Positions 54,285 to 64,000 are shown, counted from the first letter of the stretch. The stretch: 64,000 nucleotides of DNA from Rothia endophytica (GCF_928381505.1 NZ_CAKMSJ010000002.1:248001-312000), one strand, 5' to 3'. Notes: a model not told the origin generated them from the sequence alone. A program made the numbers and translations.

Positions 54285-55757
54285 ATGAGCACCAACGTTC
54301 CCCAGGTTGCAATCAACGACATCGGCACTGAAGAGGACTTCCTCGCAGCAGTTGATGCAACCATCAAGTACTTCAACGACGGCGATCTCGTTTCAGGCGA
54401 AGTTGTCAAGGTTGACCACGATGAGGTTCTGCTCGACATCGGTTACAAGACCGAAGGTGTCATTCCCTCACGTGAACTTTCCATCAAGCACGACGTAGAT
54501 CCCGACGAAGTTGTTTCCGTTGGTGACACCGTTGAAGCTCTTGTTCTCACCAAAGAGGACAAGGAAGGCCGTCTGATTCTCTCCAAGAAGCGCGCACAGT
54601 ACGAGCGCGCCTGGGGTGACATCGAGAAGGTCAAGGAAGAAGACGGCGTCGTTACCGGTACCGTCATCGAGGTTGTCAAGGGTGGTCTTATCCTCGACAT
54701 CGGCCTCCGCGGCTTCCTCCCCGCATCACTCGTTGAAATGCGTCGCGTTCGTGACCTGGCACCCTACATCGGCCAGGAAATCGAAGCGAAAATCATCGAA
54801 CTCGACAAGAACCGCAACAACGTTGTTCTGTCACGCCGCGCATGGCTCGAGCAGACCCAGTCAGAGGTTCGCTCAACCTTCCTCAACCAGCTCGAAAAGG
54901 GTCAGGTTCGTACCGGCGTTGTATCCTCCATCGTTAACTTCGGTGCCTTCGTTGACCTCGGTGGCGTTGACGGTCTCGTCCACGTTTCCGAACTGTCATG
55001 GAAGCACATCGACCACCCCTCAGAGGTTGTCGAAGTTGGCGACGAAGTAACCGTAGAGGTACTCGAAGTTGACCTGGATCGCGAGCGCGTTTCCCTGTCA
55101 CTGAAGGCTACCCAGGAAGATCCCTGGCAGGCATTTGCCCGCACCCACGCACTGGGTCAGGTTGTTCCCGGTAAGGTCACCAAGCTCGTTCCCTTCGGCG
55201 CGTTCGTTCGCGTTGAAGACGGCATCGAAGGCCTGGTTCACATCTCCGAACTCGCAGTTCGCCACGTGGACCTCGCAGAGCAGGTTGTCTCAGTTAACGA
55301 CGAACTCTTCGTCAAGGTTATCGATATCGACCTGGACCGCCGCCGTATCTCCCTGTCACTGAAGCAGGCAAACGAAGGTGTTGACCCCGAGTCAACCGAA
55401 TTCGATCCCGCTCTCTACGGCATGGCTGCAGAATACGACGACGAGGGTAACTACAAGTACCCCGAGGGCTTCGATCCCGAGACCAACGAATGGCTCGAAG
55501 GCTTTGAAGCACAGCGCGCTACCTGGGAACAGGAATACGCTGACGCTCAGGCTCGCTGGGAAGCTCACAAGGTTCAGGTTGCTAAGGCAGCTGAGGCTGA
55601 CGCAGAGGCAGCTACTGCTGCACCCGCGTCATCATCTTCTTCAGCTCCCGCTGAAGCAGCACCCACCTCATACTCATCTGAGAAGCCCGCCGAAACCGGC
55701 ACCCTGGCTTCCGATGAGGCACTTGCGGAACTGCGTAAGAAGCTGACCGGCAACTAA
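54285..55757 (+). CDS. rpsA: 30S ribosomal protein S1
   Basis: 490 residues with four S1 RNA-binding domains (about 37-105, 122-190, 207-276 and 293-363). Each has the pattern G-x-V-x-x-V or G-A-F-V-x-L and ends in SLK or LSRR. This four-domain form is normal for actinobacteria. The C-terminal tail (about 400-490) is rich in Ala, Ser and Glu. It recruits mRNA to the 30S subunit. Codon use is strongly optimised (GTT, CTC, ATC), fitting high expression. Confidence 0.97.
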   Translation: MSTNVPQVAINDIGTEEDFLAAVDATIKYFNDGDLVSGEVVKVDHDEVLLDIGYKTEGVIPSRELSIKHDVDPDEVVSVGDTVEALVLTKEDKEGRLILSKKRAQYERAWGDIEKVKEEDGVVTGTVIEVVKGGLILDIGLRGFLPASLVEMRRVRDLAPYIGQEIEAKIIELDKNRNNVVLSRRAWLEQTQSEVRSTFLNQLEKGQVRTGVVSSIVNFGAFVDLGGVDGLVHVSELSWKHIDHPSEVVEVGDEVTVEVLEVDLDRERVSLSLKATQEDPWQAFARTHALGQVVPGKVTKLVPFGAFVRVEDGIEGLVHISELAVRHVDLAEQVVSVNDELFVKVIDIDLDRRRISLSLKQANEGVDPESTEFDPALYGMAAEYDDEGNYKYPEGFDPETNEWLEGFEAQRATWEQEYADAQARWEAHKVQVAKAAEADAEAATAAPASSSSSAPAEAAPTSYSSEKPAETGTLASDEALAELRKKLTGN

Positions 55758-55786
55758 TCCTCTGCAGGATGAGACCTTTAGGCTAG

Positions 55787-55824
55787 AAAGGGGCCCTTCC
55801 ACTACGGTGGAAGGGCCCCTTTTG
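55787..55824 (+). terminator. Intrinsic terminator after rpsA
   Basis: AAAGGGGCCCTTCCAC pairs with GTGGAAGGGGCCCCTTT around a short loop, flanked by A and T runs. Confidence 0.92.
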
Positions 55825-55895
55825 GTAGAGCCAAACTTCTCTCGGGGTGCTCAGCCCCAATGAAGTAGCCACAATCACCCTCCTATCGGGCTATA

Positions 55896-55939
55896 GTTAA
55901 CACTGTTTCCAGTGCTTGTTAACCTTTAGTTAACCTATT
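55896..55939 (+). promoter_or_regulatory. PHO-box-like direct repeats upstream of the phosphate transporter
   Basis: GTTAACCTTTA (55918-55928) and GTTAACCTATT (55929-55939) are adjacent 11-base direct repeats. A third GTTAAC unit starts at 55896, exactly two repeat lengths (22 bases) upstream. PhoB/PhoP-type regulators bind tandem 11-base units, so this looks like a PHO box about 70 bases ahead of a phosphate transporter gene. Confidence 0.6.
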
Positions 55940-56006
55940 GGCAAGAGTATTAACAGGGCTCATTTAGAGCTTTAAGACAAGATGTATCCCACTGTGAGGG
56001 GGACTC

Positions 56007-57623
56007 GTGAATTCCAACGTGGATTCCGGTTCAAAACTTGCAACCCCTGCGTTGCAGCGAGACACCACTGATAAGTGGTGGCACCTGGCCTTCGGCGGCA
56101 TCATGGCCGTCTCTTTGACACTTTTTACTATCTGGTCCCTGAGTTATGTTGACCAGTCCTCCCACACTATGGTGCTGATGGCGGCGGTGTTCTTGGGACT
56201 CTTTATGGCCTTCAACATCGGTGGCAACGACGTTGCTAACTCTTTTGGTACCAGCGTTGGTGCAGGCACCCTAACCATCAAACAGGCTCTGCTGATCGCA
56301 GCAGTGTTTGAGGTTTCAGGTGCTGTGATCGCAGGTGGGTCAGTGACCGATACCGTGCGAAGCGGCATCGTCGATCTTGACGCTATTGATCTTGACCCCA
56401 TGCAGTTCGTCTACATTATGATGGCTGCTCTCATGGGCGCTGCTATCTGGTTGCTGGTTGCTACTCGTATGGGCTGGCCCGTTTCGACGACTCACTCCAT
56501 TATTGGCGGTATTGTTGGTGCAGCTCTCATGACCGGTTTCACTACCGGTACCGGCGGCTGGGACATGGTCAAGTGGAGCGCCATCGGTCAGATCGCTGTG
56601 TCATGGGTTCTGTCGCCCCTGCTGGGTGGTTTTTTCGCTTGGCTCCTTTTCGGGTGGATTAAAAAGTACATCTTAGGCTATAACGAGAAGGCTGATGCAG
56701 CCTTGCTTGAAATCAAAAAGAACGTTGATGAGCAACGCTCTATCGAGGACCACGATGGTTTCCAGCGCATCACTGACCTTCAGCAGGACGCTTACATCAA
56801 TGCCATGTCCAGCAAAAAGAAGTTCAAGCTGAAGAAGCTGGACCCTGAGGCTGTTGAAACCGAGTACTACCGTCAAATCCACAAAATTGATGTGAAGGCA
56901 AAGCGCAAGGACTCACACCGTGCTCTTGAGGTTTATGTACCCCTTCTTGCCGCCTTCGGGGCTGTGGTCATCTCAGCAATGATGCTCTTCAAGGGCTTGG
57001 ACAATCTCAACCTCGGTATTACAACCGCAGGGAACATCATGATTATGACCATGATTGGTATTCTCGTCTGGGTTAGCGTTACTGTTTTTGCTCGCAGCCT
57101 GCAGAAGCAGGAACTATCGCGCGCAACTTTCATTATTTTTGCTTGGCTCCAGGTTTTCACCGCAGCCGCTTTCGCCTTCAGCCACGGGGCTAACGATATC
57201 GCAAATGCTATCGGCCCCTTCGTTGCAATTCTGGATGTCCTCAGGACCGACTCCATCGGTGATGAAGCTGTGGTACCCCTGCCCGCACTTATTACCTTCG
57301 GTGTAGCTCTTATCGTCGGTCTTTGGTTCGTTGGACGTAGAGTTATTGCTACTGTAGGCCACGGTCTGACCAAGATGCACCCCTCCTCAGGTTTCGCTGC
57401 TGAGCTTGCTGCAGCCGGGGTCGTAATGACCGCTTCGGTACTTGGCCTGCCAGTTTCATCAACCCACATTCTGATCGGTGCGGTTCTGGGTGTCGGTATG
57501 GTGAATAAGAGCGCTAACTGGAAGCTGATGCGGCCCATCGCGCTTGCCTGGGTTATTACCCTGCCAATTTCGGCGGCTATTGGTGCCGGTGGCGTGCTAG
57601 CTATTACCGCTATCTTCCCTTAG
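56007..57623 (+). CDS. pit: Inorganic phosphate transporter, PiT family
   Basis: 538 residues. The two PiT signature halves are [19 protein letters not shown] (about 71-90) and [15 protein letters not shown] in the C-terminal half. About ten membrane helices are split by a charged cytosolic loop (about 215-310). It imports metal-phosphate complexes with protons. The start GTG 56007 follows GAGGGGG. The PHO-box-like repeats upstream suggest control by phosphate starvation, which is less usual for PiT than for Pst systems. Confidence 0.93.
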   Translation: MNSNVDSGSKLATPALQRDTTDKWWHLAFGGIMAVSLTLFTIWSLSYVDQSSHTMVLMAAVFLGLFMAFNIGGNDVANSFGTSVGAGTLTIKQALLIAAVFEVSGAVIAGGSVTDTVRSGIVDLDAIDLDPMQFVYIMMAALMGAAIWLLVATRMGWPVSTTHSIIGGIVGAALMTGFTTGTGGWDMVKWSAIGQIAVSWVLSPLLGGFFAWLLFGWIKKYILGYNEKADAALLEIKKNVDEQRSIEDHDGFQRITDLQQDAYINAMSSKKKFKLKKLDPEAVETEYYRQIHKIDVKAKRKDSHRALEVYVPLLAAFGAVVISAMMLFKGLDNLNLGITTAGNIMIMTMIGILVWVSVTVFARSLQKQELSRATFIIFAWLQVFTAAAFAFSHGANDIANAIGPFVAILDVLRTDSIGDEAVVPLPALITFGVALIVGLWFVGRRVIATVGHGLTKMHPSSGFAAELAAAGVVMTASVLGLPVSSTHILIGAVLGVGMVNKSANWKLMRPIALAWVITLPISAAIGAGGVLAITAIFP

Positions 57624-57637
57624 TCCCTGTGATACAG

Positions 57638-57675
57638 AGTCCGGGTGCCCTGCTTGAGCAGGGTACCCGGACTTT
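57638..57675 (+). terminator. Intrinsic terminator after pit
   Basis: AGTCCGGGTGCCCTGCT pairs with AGCAGGGTACCCGGACT, with one mismatch, followed by TTTTA. Confidence 0.92.
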
Positions 57676-57717
57676 TATGCTCTTATCCCACGGGTAGGCG
57701 GGTTGACCGAGCGGTAT

Positions 57718-58410
57718 CTAGCTGAGATCCACCCAGCTGCTGCCACCCCAGTGGATGGTGGTGCTGCCGGCGGTGAGTGAGGCAAGTTGTTCTTCGGTAG
57801 TTGTACGGGTGGCGTTGTGGTCGAAGACACCTAAGGTAAGGCGTGCGCCATCAGCAAGATAGTCGGTGCTCAACACCGCGTAGCCCAGTGAACGCAGGTC
57901 ATTTTCCAGCCTGCCTGCCTCGTGATGACCAACTTCAAGGGTGCCTAAGCGCAGGCGTTCTCTGGGGGTCAAGGGCGCCGCGTCGAGCACCTGCACTACG
58001 GCCTCTGTGTAGGCTCGTACTAGCCCGCCAGCACCTAGTTTGATGCCGCCGAAGTAGCGCACTACCACTGCGACAATATCCGAAAGGTCGGTTGTCTCAG
58101 CACCGTCCCTTCCCTCGGTACGGCGTGCTAGCAGAGCCTGGAGCATGGGGATGCCGGCGGTTCCGGCAGGTTCGCCGTCATCTGAGGAACGCTGGATGTC
58201 GCGGTCAGCGCCAATAACAAAAGCTGAGCAGACATGGCGAGCATCGTGGTAGCGTTTGCGTACAGATTCAATAAATACCCGTGCTTCTTGCTCGCTCTCA
58301 ACTCGCTGGACGAAACCAATAAACTCGGATCGTTTAATCTCAAGTAGAGATTCAATGGGAGCGCTGGTAGCCAGTACGGTATAGCGGTTAGCTCGGGTTT
58401 CTTGCTTCAT
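57718..58410 (-). CDS. YigZ/IMPACT family protein
   Basis: 230 residues. The UPF0029/IMPACT N-terminal domain has IKRSEFIGFVQRVESE, HVCSAFVIG, SDDGEPAGTAGIPML and YFGGIKLGAGGLVRAYTEA, all characteristic. The C-terminal ferredoxin-like domain follows from about 150. Bacterial members are suspected to act on translation or RNA, but the function is not settled. It is divergent from coaE, with 76 bases between starts. Confidence 0.9.
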   Translation of the reverse strand: MKQETRANRYTVLATSAPIESLLEIKRSEFIGFVQRVESEQEARVFIESVRKRYHDARHVCSAFVIGADRDIQRSSDDGEPAGTAGIPMLQALLARRTEGRDGAETTDLSDIVAVVVRYFGGIKLGAGGLVRAYTEAVVQVLDAAPLTPRERLRLGTLEVGHHEAGRLENDLRSLGYAVLSTDYLADGARLTLGVFDHNATRTTTEEQLASLTAGSTTIHWGGSSWVDLS

Positions 58411-58486
58411 GCTCTCTATCTTAGTTTCTTCTGATGCAAAGAAGCTGAGTAAGGGGAGTAGGCTAGGGGCACATAAAGGAGGCAGA

Positions 58487-59089
58487 ATGAAACGTATTGG
58501 TCTGACCGGTGGAATCGGGTCTGGTAAGTCTACGGTGGCTCAGATGCTAGCTGATCGAGGGGCGGTCATTATTGATGCTGACGCTATCAGCAGACAATTG
58601 ATGGAGCCGGGCTCCAATGTATTGGACGAAACAGTCAGGGCTTTTGGCCCGGAGATTCTGACCGCTGACGGCAGGTTGGATCGTGCAGCACTTGCTTCGG
58701 TCATCTTCGAGAACGAAGCTAAGAGGCAGGAGCTGAACAGCATTGTTCATCCGGCGGTCCGAGCCGAAGCAGAACGGCAAGCTGCTGCCGCTCAAACTAA
58801 CCCAGGGTTCAGCGGAGTCCTCATCGAAGATATCCCTCTTCTGGCAGAGACGGGGCAATCGCACCGTTTTGACGGAGTCGTTGTGGTGGAGACAGCTCTG
58901 GATGAGAGACTTCGACGTTTGGTGGATCAACGGGGTATGAGTAGAGCAGATGCGCTTGCGCGTATCAAAGCCCAGGCAAGTGATCAGGAAAGAAGAGAAA
59001 TCGCTACCTGGTTAATTGACAACTCCCACAGCCTGGAGGAAACCGAAAGGCAGGTCGAGGCTGTCTACGGGCAGATTCTAGAAATGTAG
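58487..59089 (+). CDS. coaE: Dephospho-CoA kinase
   Basis: 200 residues from ATG 58487 behind AAAGGAGG; the upstream extension overlaps the divergent yigZ promoter and is rejected. The P-loop is LTGGIGSGKST, followed by DADAISRQLMEPG (substrate Asp) and EDIPLLAETG. It phosphorylates dephospho-CoA, the last step of coenzyme A synthesis. The position between rpsA and uvrB is the usual one in actinobacteria. Confidence 0.95.
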   Translation: MKRIGLTGGIGSGKSTVAQMLADRGAVIIDADAISRQLMEPGSNVLDETVRAFGPEILTADGRLDRAALASVIFENEAKRQELNSIVHPAVRAEAERQAAAAQTNPGFSGVLIEDIPLLAETGQSHRFDGVVVVETALDERLRRLVDQRGMSRADALARIKAQASDQERREIATWLIDNSHSLEETERQVEAVYGQILEM

Positions 59090-59221
59090 GAAAAGGTTAA
59101 GCAAATATAATCACGTCCTGCATAAGTTCAAAAAGCATAGGCTGACTAGTAGAACCAGATAGTCCGTGGACGCTGAGAACGGGCTGCGCAGAGGGCTTGG
59201 GTGGCTATTGGGTTTTGTCAC

Positions 59222-59238
59222 ACCTATTATTAATAGGT
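59222..59238. promoter_or_regulatory. Operator-like palindrome upstream of the BCCT gene
   Basis: ACCTATTA-T-TAATAGGT is a perfect 17-base palindrome in the 227-base gap before the transporter gene, about 80 bases from its start. It may bind a dimeric regulator; none is encoded nearby. Confidence 0.4.
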
Positions 59239-59316
59239 CGCCTCCAAAGGGGCGGCTCTTACGCGGCCGGTGGATAGGGGTCGCGAAGAGAACAGATCAT
59301 CCACAGGGTAACCCCC

Positions 59317-61158
59317 GTGCTCAACAAAATACACGACGCTTTGAGGCTGCGAACTAGCCCCTCGATTTTCTTTGGATCTGCAGGTTTTATTCTGCTCTTT
59401 ACCTTACTGATGGTAGTTTTCCCCACCGCCATGTCTGATGGTTTTGGGGCAATGTCTACCTTCATCATTACGTACCTGGGCTGGATCTACGTCCTGGGTA
59501 ATGCCATCTTCTTTATCTTCCTCATTTATATAGCTATCAGCAGGTTTGGAAGAATCAAGCTAGGCCCGGATGACGCTGAGCCCGCCTACTCCGGCCTGGC
59601 CTGGTTCGGTATGCTCTTTGCCGCAGGTGTTGGTGCTGTCCTCCTGTTCTGGGGAGCCGCGGAGCCTCTTTCGCATTACGCTAATCCTCCCTACGATGGC
59701 GTGGAACCTCTAAGCGATGAAGCTGCACTCGAAGCCTTGGCCATATCGAACTTCCACATCGGTCTGTTCATGTGGGTTATCTTGACCGTCCCGGCCTTGG
59801 CGTTTGGCTACTTTACCTACAAACGTAAGTTACCACCGCGAATCTCATCGATCTTCCAGCCACTTCTGGGTGAACGTATCCACGGCCCCATTGGTAAAAC
59901 CATTGACTGCATTGCCATTGTTTCAACGGTTTTTGGTATCGCCATTTCCGTGGGGTTTGGTGCCCTTCAGATTAACTCCGGTTTGGGCATTATGTACAGT
60001 GTGCCCTTCGGCGGCTACATCCAGGCGGGTATCATCGCAGTCATCACCGCAGCGGGTGTTACCTCAGTGCTTATGGGCATGGATAAGGGCGTTAAGCGTT
60101 TGTCCTACATCAATATTTTGCTCGCCATTGCCCTGATGCTCTTTATTTTGATGACAGGATCAACCCGTTTCGTCACCATGGGCACGATCGAGTCCGCCGG
60201 CTACTTCGCCCAGAAGCTGCCCGAAATGATGTTCTTCAATGACACTTTTTCAGATAGCGGTTGGCTGGGTGGCTGGACTGTGTTCTACTGGGCCTGGACC
60301 GTAACTTGGGCACCCTTTGTTGGCCTCTTCATAGCCAAAATTTCACAGGGGCGAACTATCCGCCAGTTCGTGATGGGTGTCTTGGCTGGCCCCTCGGTAT
60401 TCACCATGATGTGGATTGGTGTCTTTGGCATGAGCGCCTTTGATATCGAACGAAACAGGGGCGGGCACTTGGTGGAGACCGTCGTCGAAGATGGGGATAT
60501 CCCCGCCGCTCTCTTTCAGTTTCTTGGCTTCTTCCCTTGGTTCCCCGTGATTGCCGCCCTCACCCTGCTGGTGATTACCATCTTCTTTATCACCTCTATC
60601 GACTCAGCTGCGCTGGTGATGGACGCCATCGCTAACGGGCACGAAGACCCGGCGCCTAAGAAGCAGAGTGTTTTCTGGGCCGTTTCGATTGGTGCCGTAT
60701 GCGCGTCCATCCTCGTGGCCGCAGGAGACGACGGTTTGCAGGCTTTGCAAAACGTCATTATTGTGGTCGGCTTCCCTGTATGGATTCTAGGCTTCTTGCA
60801 GATATGGATGCTGGTGCGGGCACTGCGTGAGGATGCCGGCGAGCTTCCCCCCATGCGCACTCGCCAGTGGAAGCAGGTCATCCCCATTGAGGAGTACCAC
60901 CGCCGCGCTCAGGAGGACTTCTCTTCGATTGAAGAAGTGACGATGCGCCCCGAATATGAGGTAGGCACCGAACCCGAGTTCGAAGGTCTGGTACCTAACA
61001 CCGGTCAGATTCCGGTGGTCACTGCTGAAGATATCGCCTCTGATGCAGTTGCCAAGAAGGTGTCCGATGTACCTGCTGAACTGCAGGGCACGCACACCGC
61101 GGTAGTGACCGGTTCACCTGATGCAGTAAAGCTCAATCCTACGCAGAGTGAAAAGTAA
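59317..61158 (+). CDS. BCCT family betaine/carnitine/choline transporter
   Basis: 613 residues with 12 membrane helices. The family signature WTVTWAPFVGLFIAKISQGR in helix 8 is intact, and FWGAAEPLSHYANPP and GFGALQINSGL are also typical. It imports glycine betaine or related osmolytes with Na+ or H+. A cytosolic C-terminal tail of about 90 residues may sense osmotic stress, as in BetP. The start is GTG 59317 with only a moderate ribosome site. It is a single gene closed by a strong terminator. Confidence 0.92.
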   Translation: MLNKIHDALRLRTSPSIFFGSAGFILLFTLLMVVFPTAMSDGFGAMSTFIITYLGWIYVLGNAIFFIFLIYIAISRFGRIKLGPDDAEPAYSGLAWFGMLFAAGVGAVLLFWGAAEPLSHYANPPYDGVEPLSDEAALEALAISNFHIGLFMWVILTVPALAFGYFTYKRKLPPRISSIFQPLLGERIHGPIGKTIDCIAIVSTVFGIAISVGFGALQINSGLGIMYSVPFGGYIQAGIIAVITAAGVTSVLMGMDKGVKRLSYINILLAIALMLFILMTGSTRFVTMGTIESAGYFAQKLPEMMFFNDTFSDSGWLGGWTVFYWAWTVTWAPFVGLFIAKISQGRTIRQFVMGVLAGPSVFTMMWIGVFGMSAFDIERNRGGHLVETVVEDGDIPAALFQFLGFFPWFPVIAALTLLVITIFFITSIDSAALVMDAIANGHEDPAPKKQSVFWAVSIGAVCASILVAAGDDGLQALQNVIIVVGFPVWILGFLQIWMLVRALREDAGELPPMRTRQWKQVIPIEEYHRRAQEDFSSIEEVTMRPEYEVGTEPEFEGLVPNTGQIPVVTAEDIASDAVAKKVSDVPAELQGTHTAVVTGSPDAVKLNPTQSEK

Positions 61159-61184
61159 CTCTGATCTAACCTTCGGGTATTATG

Positions 61185-61219
61185 CGCCCTGCCTTTCAGT
61201 TTGAAAGGCAGGGCGTTTT
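61185..61219 (+). terminator. Intrinsic terminator after the BCCT gene
   Basis: CGCCCTGCCTTTCA pairs perfectly with TGAAAGGCAGGGCG around a three-base loop, followed by TTTT. Confidence 0.94.
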
Positions 61220-61292
61220 CTCGTAGAGCAGGTGGAGGAAAATTAGTACACCTGTTCTAGGGTTTTTTGAGCGCTGAGGGTAGGGTAGAGGT

Positions 61293-63437
61293 ATGAGTCT
61301 TGCGCAAGAAATCAAACGAGTAGTGGCCCCTTTCGAGGTTATTTCTGAGTACCAGCCGGCGGGCGATCAGCCCAAAGCTATTGCTGAGCTCACTGAGCGG
61401 GTCAATAACGGTGAGAAAGACATTGTGCTGATGGGAGCCACCGGTACGGGTAAGTCAGCAACTTCAGCCTGGCTCATCGAGGCCGTTCAGCGGCCCACCC
61501 TGGTCATGGTACAGAATAAGACGCTAGCCGCCCAGCTAGCTAATGAACTGCGAGAGCTCCTACCCAACAACGCGGTTGAGTATTTCGTCTCCTACTACGA
61601 CTACTATCAGCCCGAAGCCTACGTGCCTCAGACCGATACCTTTATTGAAAAAGACTCGTCCATCAATGAGGAAGTTGAGCGCCTTCGCCACTCAGCGACC
61701 AACTCTCTACTGACCCGCCGTGACACCATCGTAGTGGCAACCGTGTCCTGTATCTACGGTTTGGGAACCCCTGAAGAGTATGTGGCTCAGATGGTTACCC
61801 TACGCCAAGGGGAAGAGATGGACCGGGATGCGTTACTGCGCCAATTTGTTGCCATGCAGTACGTCCGTAACGATATGGACTTTCATCGCGGCACCTTCCG
61901 CGTACGCGGAGATACCGTTGAAATCATTCCCATGTACGAAGAAAATGCGATTCGAATTGAGTTCTTCGGCGATGAAATTGAGGCTATTTACACTCTGCAC
62001 CCGCTGACCGGAAATGTAATCCGTGAAGAAACCGAGATGTATGTCTTTCCTGCCTCCCACTATGTTGCCGGTGCTGAGCGTATGGCGCGAGCCATCCGGT
62101 CCATTGAGAATGAGCTACGAGACCGTCTAGCCGAGCTAGAATCCCAAAACAAGCTGCTAGAAGCCCAACGCTTGCGTATGCGTACCCAGTATGACCTTGA
62201 GATGATGGAACAGATGGGCTTCTGCAACGGTATCGAGAACTACTCCAGTCATATTGACGGCCGTGCTAAGGGGACTGCCCCGCACTGTCTCTTGGATTAT
62301 TTCCCCGATGACTTTTTGCTCATTGTGGACGAATCCCACGTCACCATTCCCCAGATTGGTGCCATGTACGAGGGCGATATGAGCCGCAAACGTACCTTAG
62401 TAGAACACGGTTTCCGCCTGCCTTCAGCCATGGATAACCGGCCGCTGAAGTGGGAGGAATTCTTACAGCGCATCGGGCAGACCGTTTACCTTTCGGCAAC
62501 ACCGGGTAAGTACGAACTCTCGCAAGCTGATGGCTTTGTTGAGCAGATTATTCGCCCCACCGGTCTGATTGACCCTGAGATTGTGGTCAAGCCTACCCAG
62601 GGGCAGATTGATGATCTGTTGGAAGAAATCCGGCTCCGCGTTGACCGTGATGAGCGTGTTCTGATTACCACTTTGACCAAGCGAATGGCAGAAGACCTGA
62701 CTGATTACTTGCTGGAGCACGGGGTCAAGGTGCAGTACCTCCACTCGGACGTCGATACCCTGCGGCGCGTTGAGCTACTCCGTGAGCTACGCATGGGTTC
62801 TTTCGACGTACTAGTGGGTATCAACCTGCTACGCGAAGGCTTGGACCTCCCCGAAGTATCCCTGGTTGCCATTTTGGACGCGGATAAGCAGGGCTTCTTG
62901 CGTTCCACTACCTCCCTGATTCAGACCATCGGACGAGCAGCTCGTAACGTGAGCGGCCAGGTGCACATGTACGCCGATAAAATGACGGATGCCATGCGTA
63001 CAGCTATCGAGGAAACCAACCGCCGCCGTGACATCCAGAAGGCTTACAACCTCGAACACGGGATTGATCCTCAGCCCCTGCGCAAAAAAATTGCTGATAT
63101 TACCGACACACTGACTCGGGAGCAAGAAGACACCGCTGAGCTACTGGCAGCCCGTAAGGCAGCCGGCGGCAAGCTGGCTCCGGTCAAGAAGGGCACCAAA
63201 TACGCGGCGTCCTCACCCGAAGCTGAGGCGCTTTTCAAGAAAGCAGAACAGCGAGTGCGAGAGGACGGCCTAGCCGCAGCCCCCGCTGAGGACCTGCTCG
63301 ATTTGATCCACCAAATGACCGCGCAAATGATGCAAGCTGCTGAGGAACTAAAGTTCGAGCTAGCGGGCCGACTGCGTGATGAGATTGGCGAATTGAAAAA
63401 AGAACTGCGCCAGATGCAGCAGGCAGGGCACGCTTAA
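61293..63437 (+). CDS. uvrB: Excinuclease ABC subunit B
   Basis: 714 residues. Walker A is [14 protein letters not shown]. The DNA-damage beta-hairpin is [20 protein letters not shown], the DEAD-like box [10 protein letters not shown], and helicase motifs V-VI are in [19 protein letters not shown] and QTIGRAARN. The C-terminal UVR motif (about 670-705) that contacts UvrC is present. It verifies damage with UvrA and directs UvrC incision. AGGGTAGAGGT precedes ATG 61293. I did not find a clear LexA box in the 70-base leader. Confidence 0.97.
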   Translation: MSLAQEIKRVVAPFEVISEYQPAGDQPKAIAELTERVNNGEKDIVLMGATGTGKSATSAWLIEAVQRPTLVMVQNKTLAAQLANELRELLPNNAVEYFVSYYDYYQPEAYVPQTDTFIEKDSSINEEVERLRHSATNSLLTRRDTIVVATVSCIYGLGTPEEYVAQMVTLRQGEEMDRDALLRQFVAMQYVRNDMDFHRGTFRVRGDTVEIIPMYEENAIRIEFFGDEIEAIYTLHPLTGNVIREETEMYVFPASHYVAGAERMARAIRSIENELRDRLAELESQNKLLEAQRLRMRTQYDLEMMEQMGFCNGIENYSSHIDGRAKGTAPHCLLDYFPDDFLLIVDESHVTIPQIGAMYEGDMSRKRTLVEHGFRLPSAMDNRPLKWEEFLQRIGQTVYLSATPGKYELSQADGFVEQIIRPTGLIDPEIVVKPTQGQIDDLLEEIRLRVDRDERVLITTLTKRMAEDLTDYLLEHGVKVQYLHSDVDTLRRVELLRELRMGSFDVLVGINLLREGLDLPEVSLVAILDADKQGFLRSTTSLIQTIGRAARNVSGQVHMYADKMTDAMRTAIEETNRRRDIQKAYNLEHGIDPQPLRKKIADITDTLTREQEDTAELLAARKAAGGKLAPVKKGTKYAASSPEAEALFKKAEQRVREDGLAAAPAEDLLDLIHQMTAQMMQAAEELKFELAGRLRDEIGELKKELRQMQQAGHA

Positions 63438-63528
63438 AGCCGGTGAGCTAGTCGATAGGCTCAAGGGAGCGAACGTACTAGAATAGGGGAGTTTGCCCAG
63501 ACTGCCTACACCGATGATTGAGAGTGCC

Positions 63529-64000
63529 ATGAGCCCAAGCGTTGCTCGACTGCCAGGGATGTCCCAGATTCTGCTCACTTTTGGGCTGAGTATCTGCAGC
63601 CTCTCAATTCTGCTACCAGCTTCACCAGCCTGGGCCATCCACGGTGGTGCCGGGACCCTGGGCGCCGGCATGACCAATGCGGTGCTGATGATCGTCACCG
63701 TGCTGACCCAGTTTATGGTTCCTGCCCTGACCCGGCGTTTTAGCTGGGCAAAGGTGCTACCTGCTGGCGCCCTTTTTATGGGTCTGCCGTCACTGCTTCA
63801 GGCAGTTAGCCCCTCACTGGTTAACGTGTTGGTCAGCTCTGGGCTGCGAGGTGTTGGGTTCGGCATTCTCACGGTCTGCTGCGCCAGTGCCCTGTCCTAC
63901 TTAATCCCCCTGGAATACAGGGGCAGAGCCGTTGGTCTCTATGGCCTGGCAGCGGCCGGTGCTCAGCTGATTTTTACTCCCTTAGCGCCTGCTGCTCTCG
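63529..64000 (+). CDS. MFS transporter, N-terminal part, cut by window edge
   Basis: The frame is open from ATG 63529 (or ATG 63514, five codons upstream) to the window edge, giving 157 residues. It starts MSPSVARLPGMSQIL and contains about five hydrophobic helices, with charged loops such as TRRFSWAK and EYRGRAVGLYG, the latter matching the helix 4-5 RGR motif of the major facilitator superfamily. The weak GAGAG ahead of 63529 favours that start slightly. The substrate cannot be judged; drug-efflux type members have this layout. Confidence 0.7.
   Translation, partial: MSPSVARLPGMSQILLTFGLSICSLSILLPASPAWAIHGGAGTLGAGMTNAVLMIVTVLTQFMVPALTRRFSWAKVLPAGALFMGLPSLLQAVSPSLVNVLVSSGLRGVGFGILTVCCASALSYLIPLEYRGRAVGLYGLAAAGAQLIFTPLAPAAL

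Noticed and set aside
1..64000. CRISPR array, transposase, integrase or prophage genes
   Set aside because: I saw no regularly spaced repeats, no DDE or recombinase motifs and no phage structural genes in any frame.

Overview
This window looks like a chromosomal segment of a Micrococcaceae actinobacterium, most likely a Rothia. Three things point there. Coding regions are moderately GC-rich. The gene order (rib operon, hisE-hisG-hisF, hisI-trpE, trpCBA-lgt-gltBD-pyk, PdtaR-type regulator, polA-rpsA-coaE-uvrB) is the actinobacterial, Arthrobacter-like order. Several proteins are actinobacterial families: HGxxPAAW protein, trp-operon membrane protein, TIGR03085, PdtaR, RibM. Genus is an inference; no search was run.

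Layout. 1-244 is the start of a GHKL-ATPase gene cut by the window edge. 361-2062 carries a niacin-type transporter gene and a complete FMN riboswitch. 2209-6440 is the riboflavin operon (ribM, ribD, a ribE-ribB fusion, ribA, ribH). A ThrE-family exporter and hisE-hisG-hisF follow. 10039-20889 is an accessory block inside the histidine region. It contains a type I restriction-modification cassette whose hsdM is frameshifted at the SAM-binding motif and whose hsdR has lost its helicase motor in frame. Between hsdS and hsdR sits an intact, AT-rich gene for an AAA-ATPase with a C-terminal TOPRIM/DUF4435-like half. That architecture recalls single-chain PARIS (AriA-AriB) defence proteins and RloA-type genes, and it is the best candidate for an undescribed system here. 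PhzF, GNAT, TIGR03085 and transglycosylase genes complete the block. hisI-trpE and the trp-associated membrane protein gene follow.

23541-29942 is a complete histidine-utilisation cluster (hutC, divergent hutUIGH), apparently inserted into the trp region, with a HutC-like operator inside the hutU promoter. Then come the HGxxPAAW gene, trpCBA, lgt, an APH-like kinase, an alcohol dehydrogenase, gltBD, two tandem flavodoxins, pyk, a hydrolase, tRNA-Leu(CAA), pdtaR, a 56-residue membrane protein, a DAACS symporter, a thioesterase, polA, rpsA, a PiT phosphate transporter preceded by PHO-box-like repeats, a YigZ protein, coaE, a BCCT transporter, uvrB, and a second MFS gene cut by the right edge.

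Intergenic sequence is rich in structure. There are about ten clear intrinsic terminators and several long hairpins without U-tracts, including a 56-bp perfect palindrome. There are also three copies of a repeat with a conserved inner core and copy-specific outer inverted arms.
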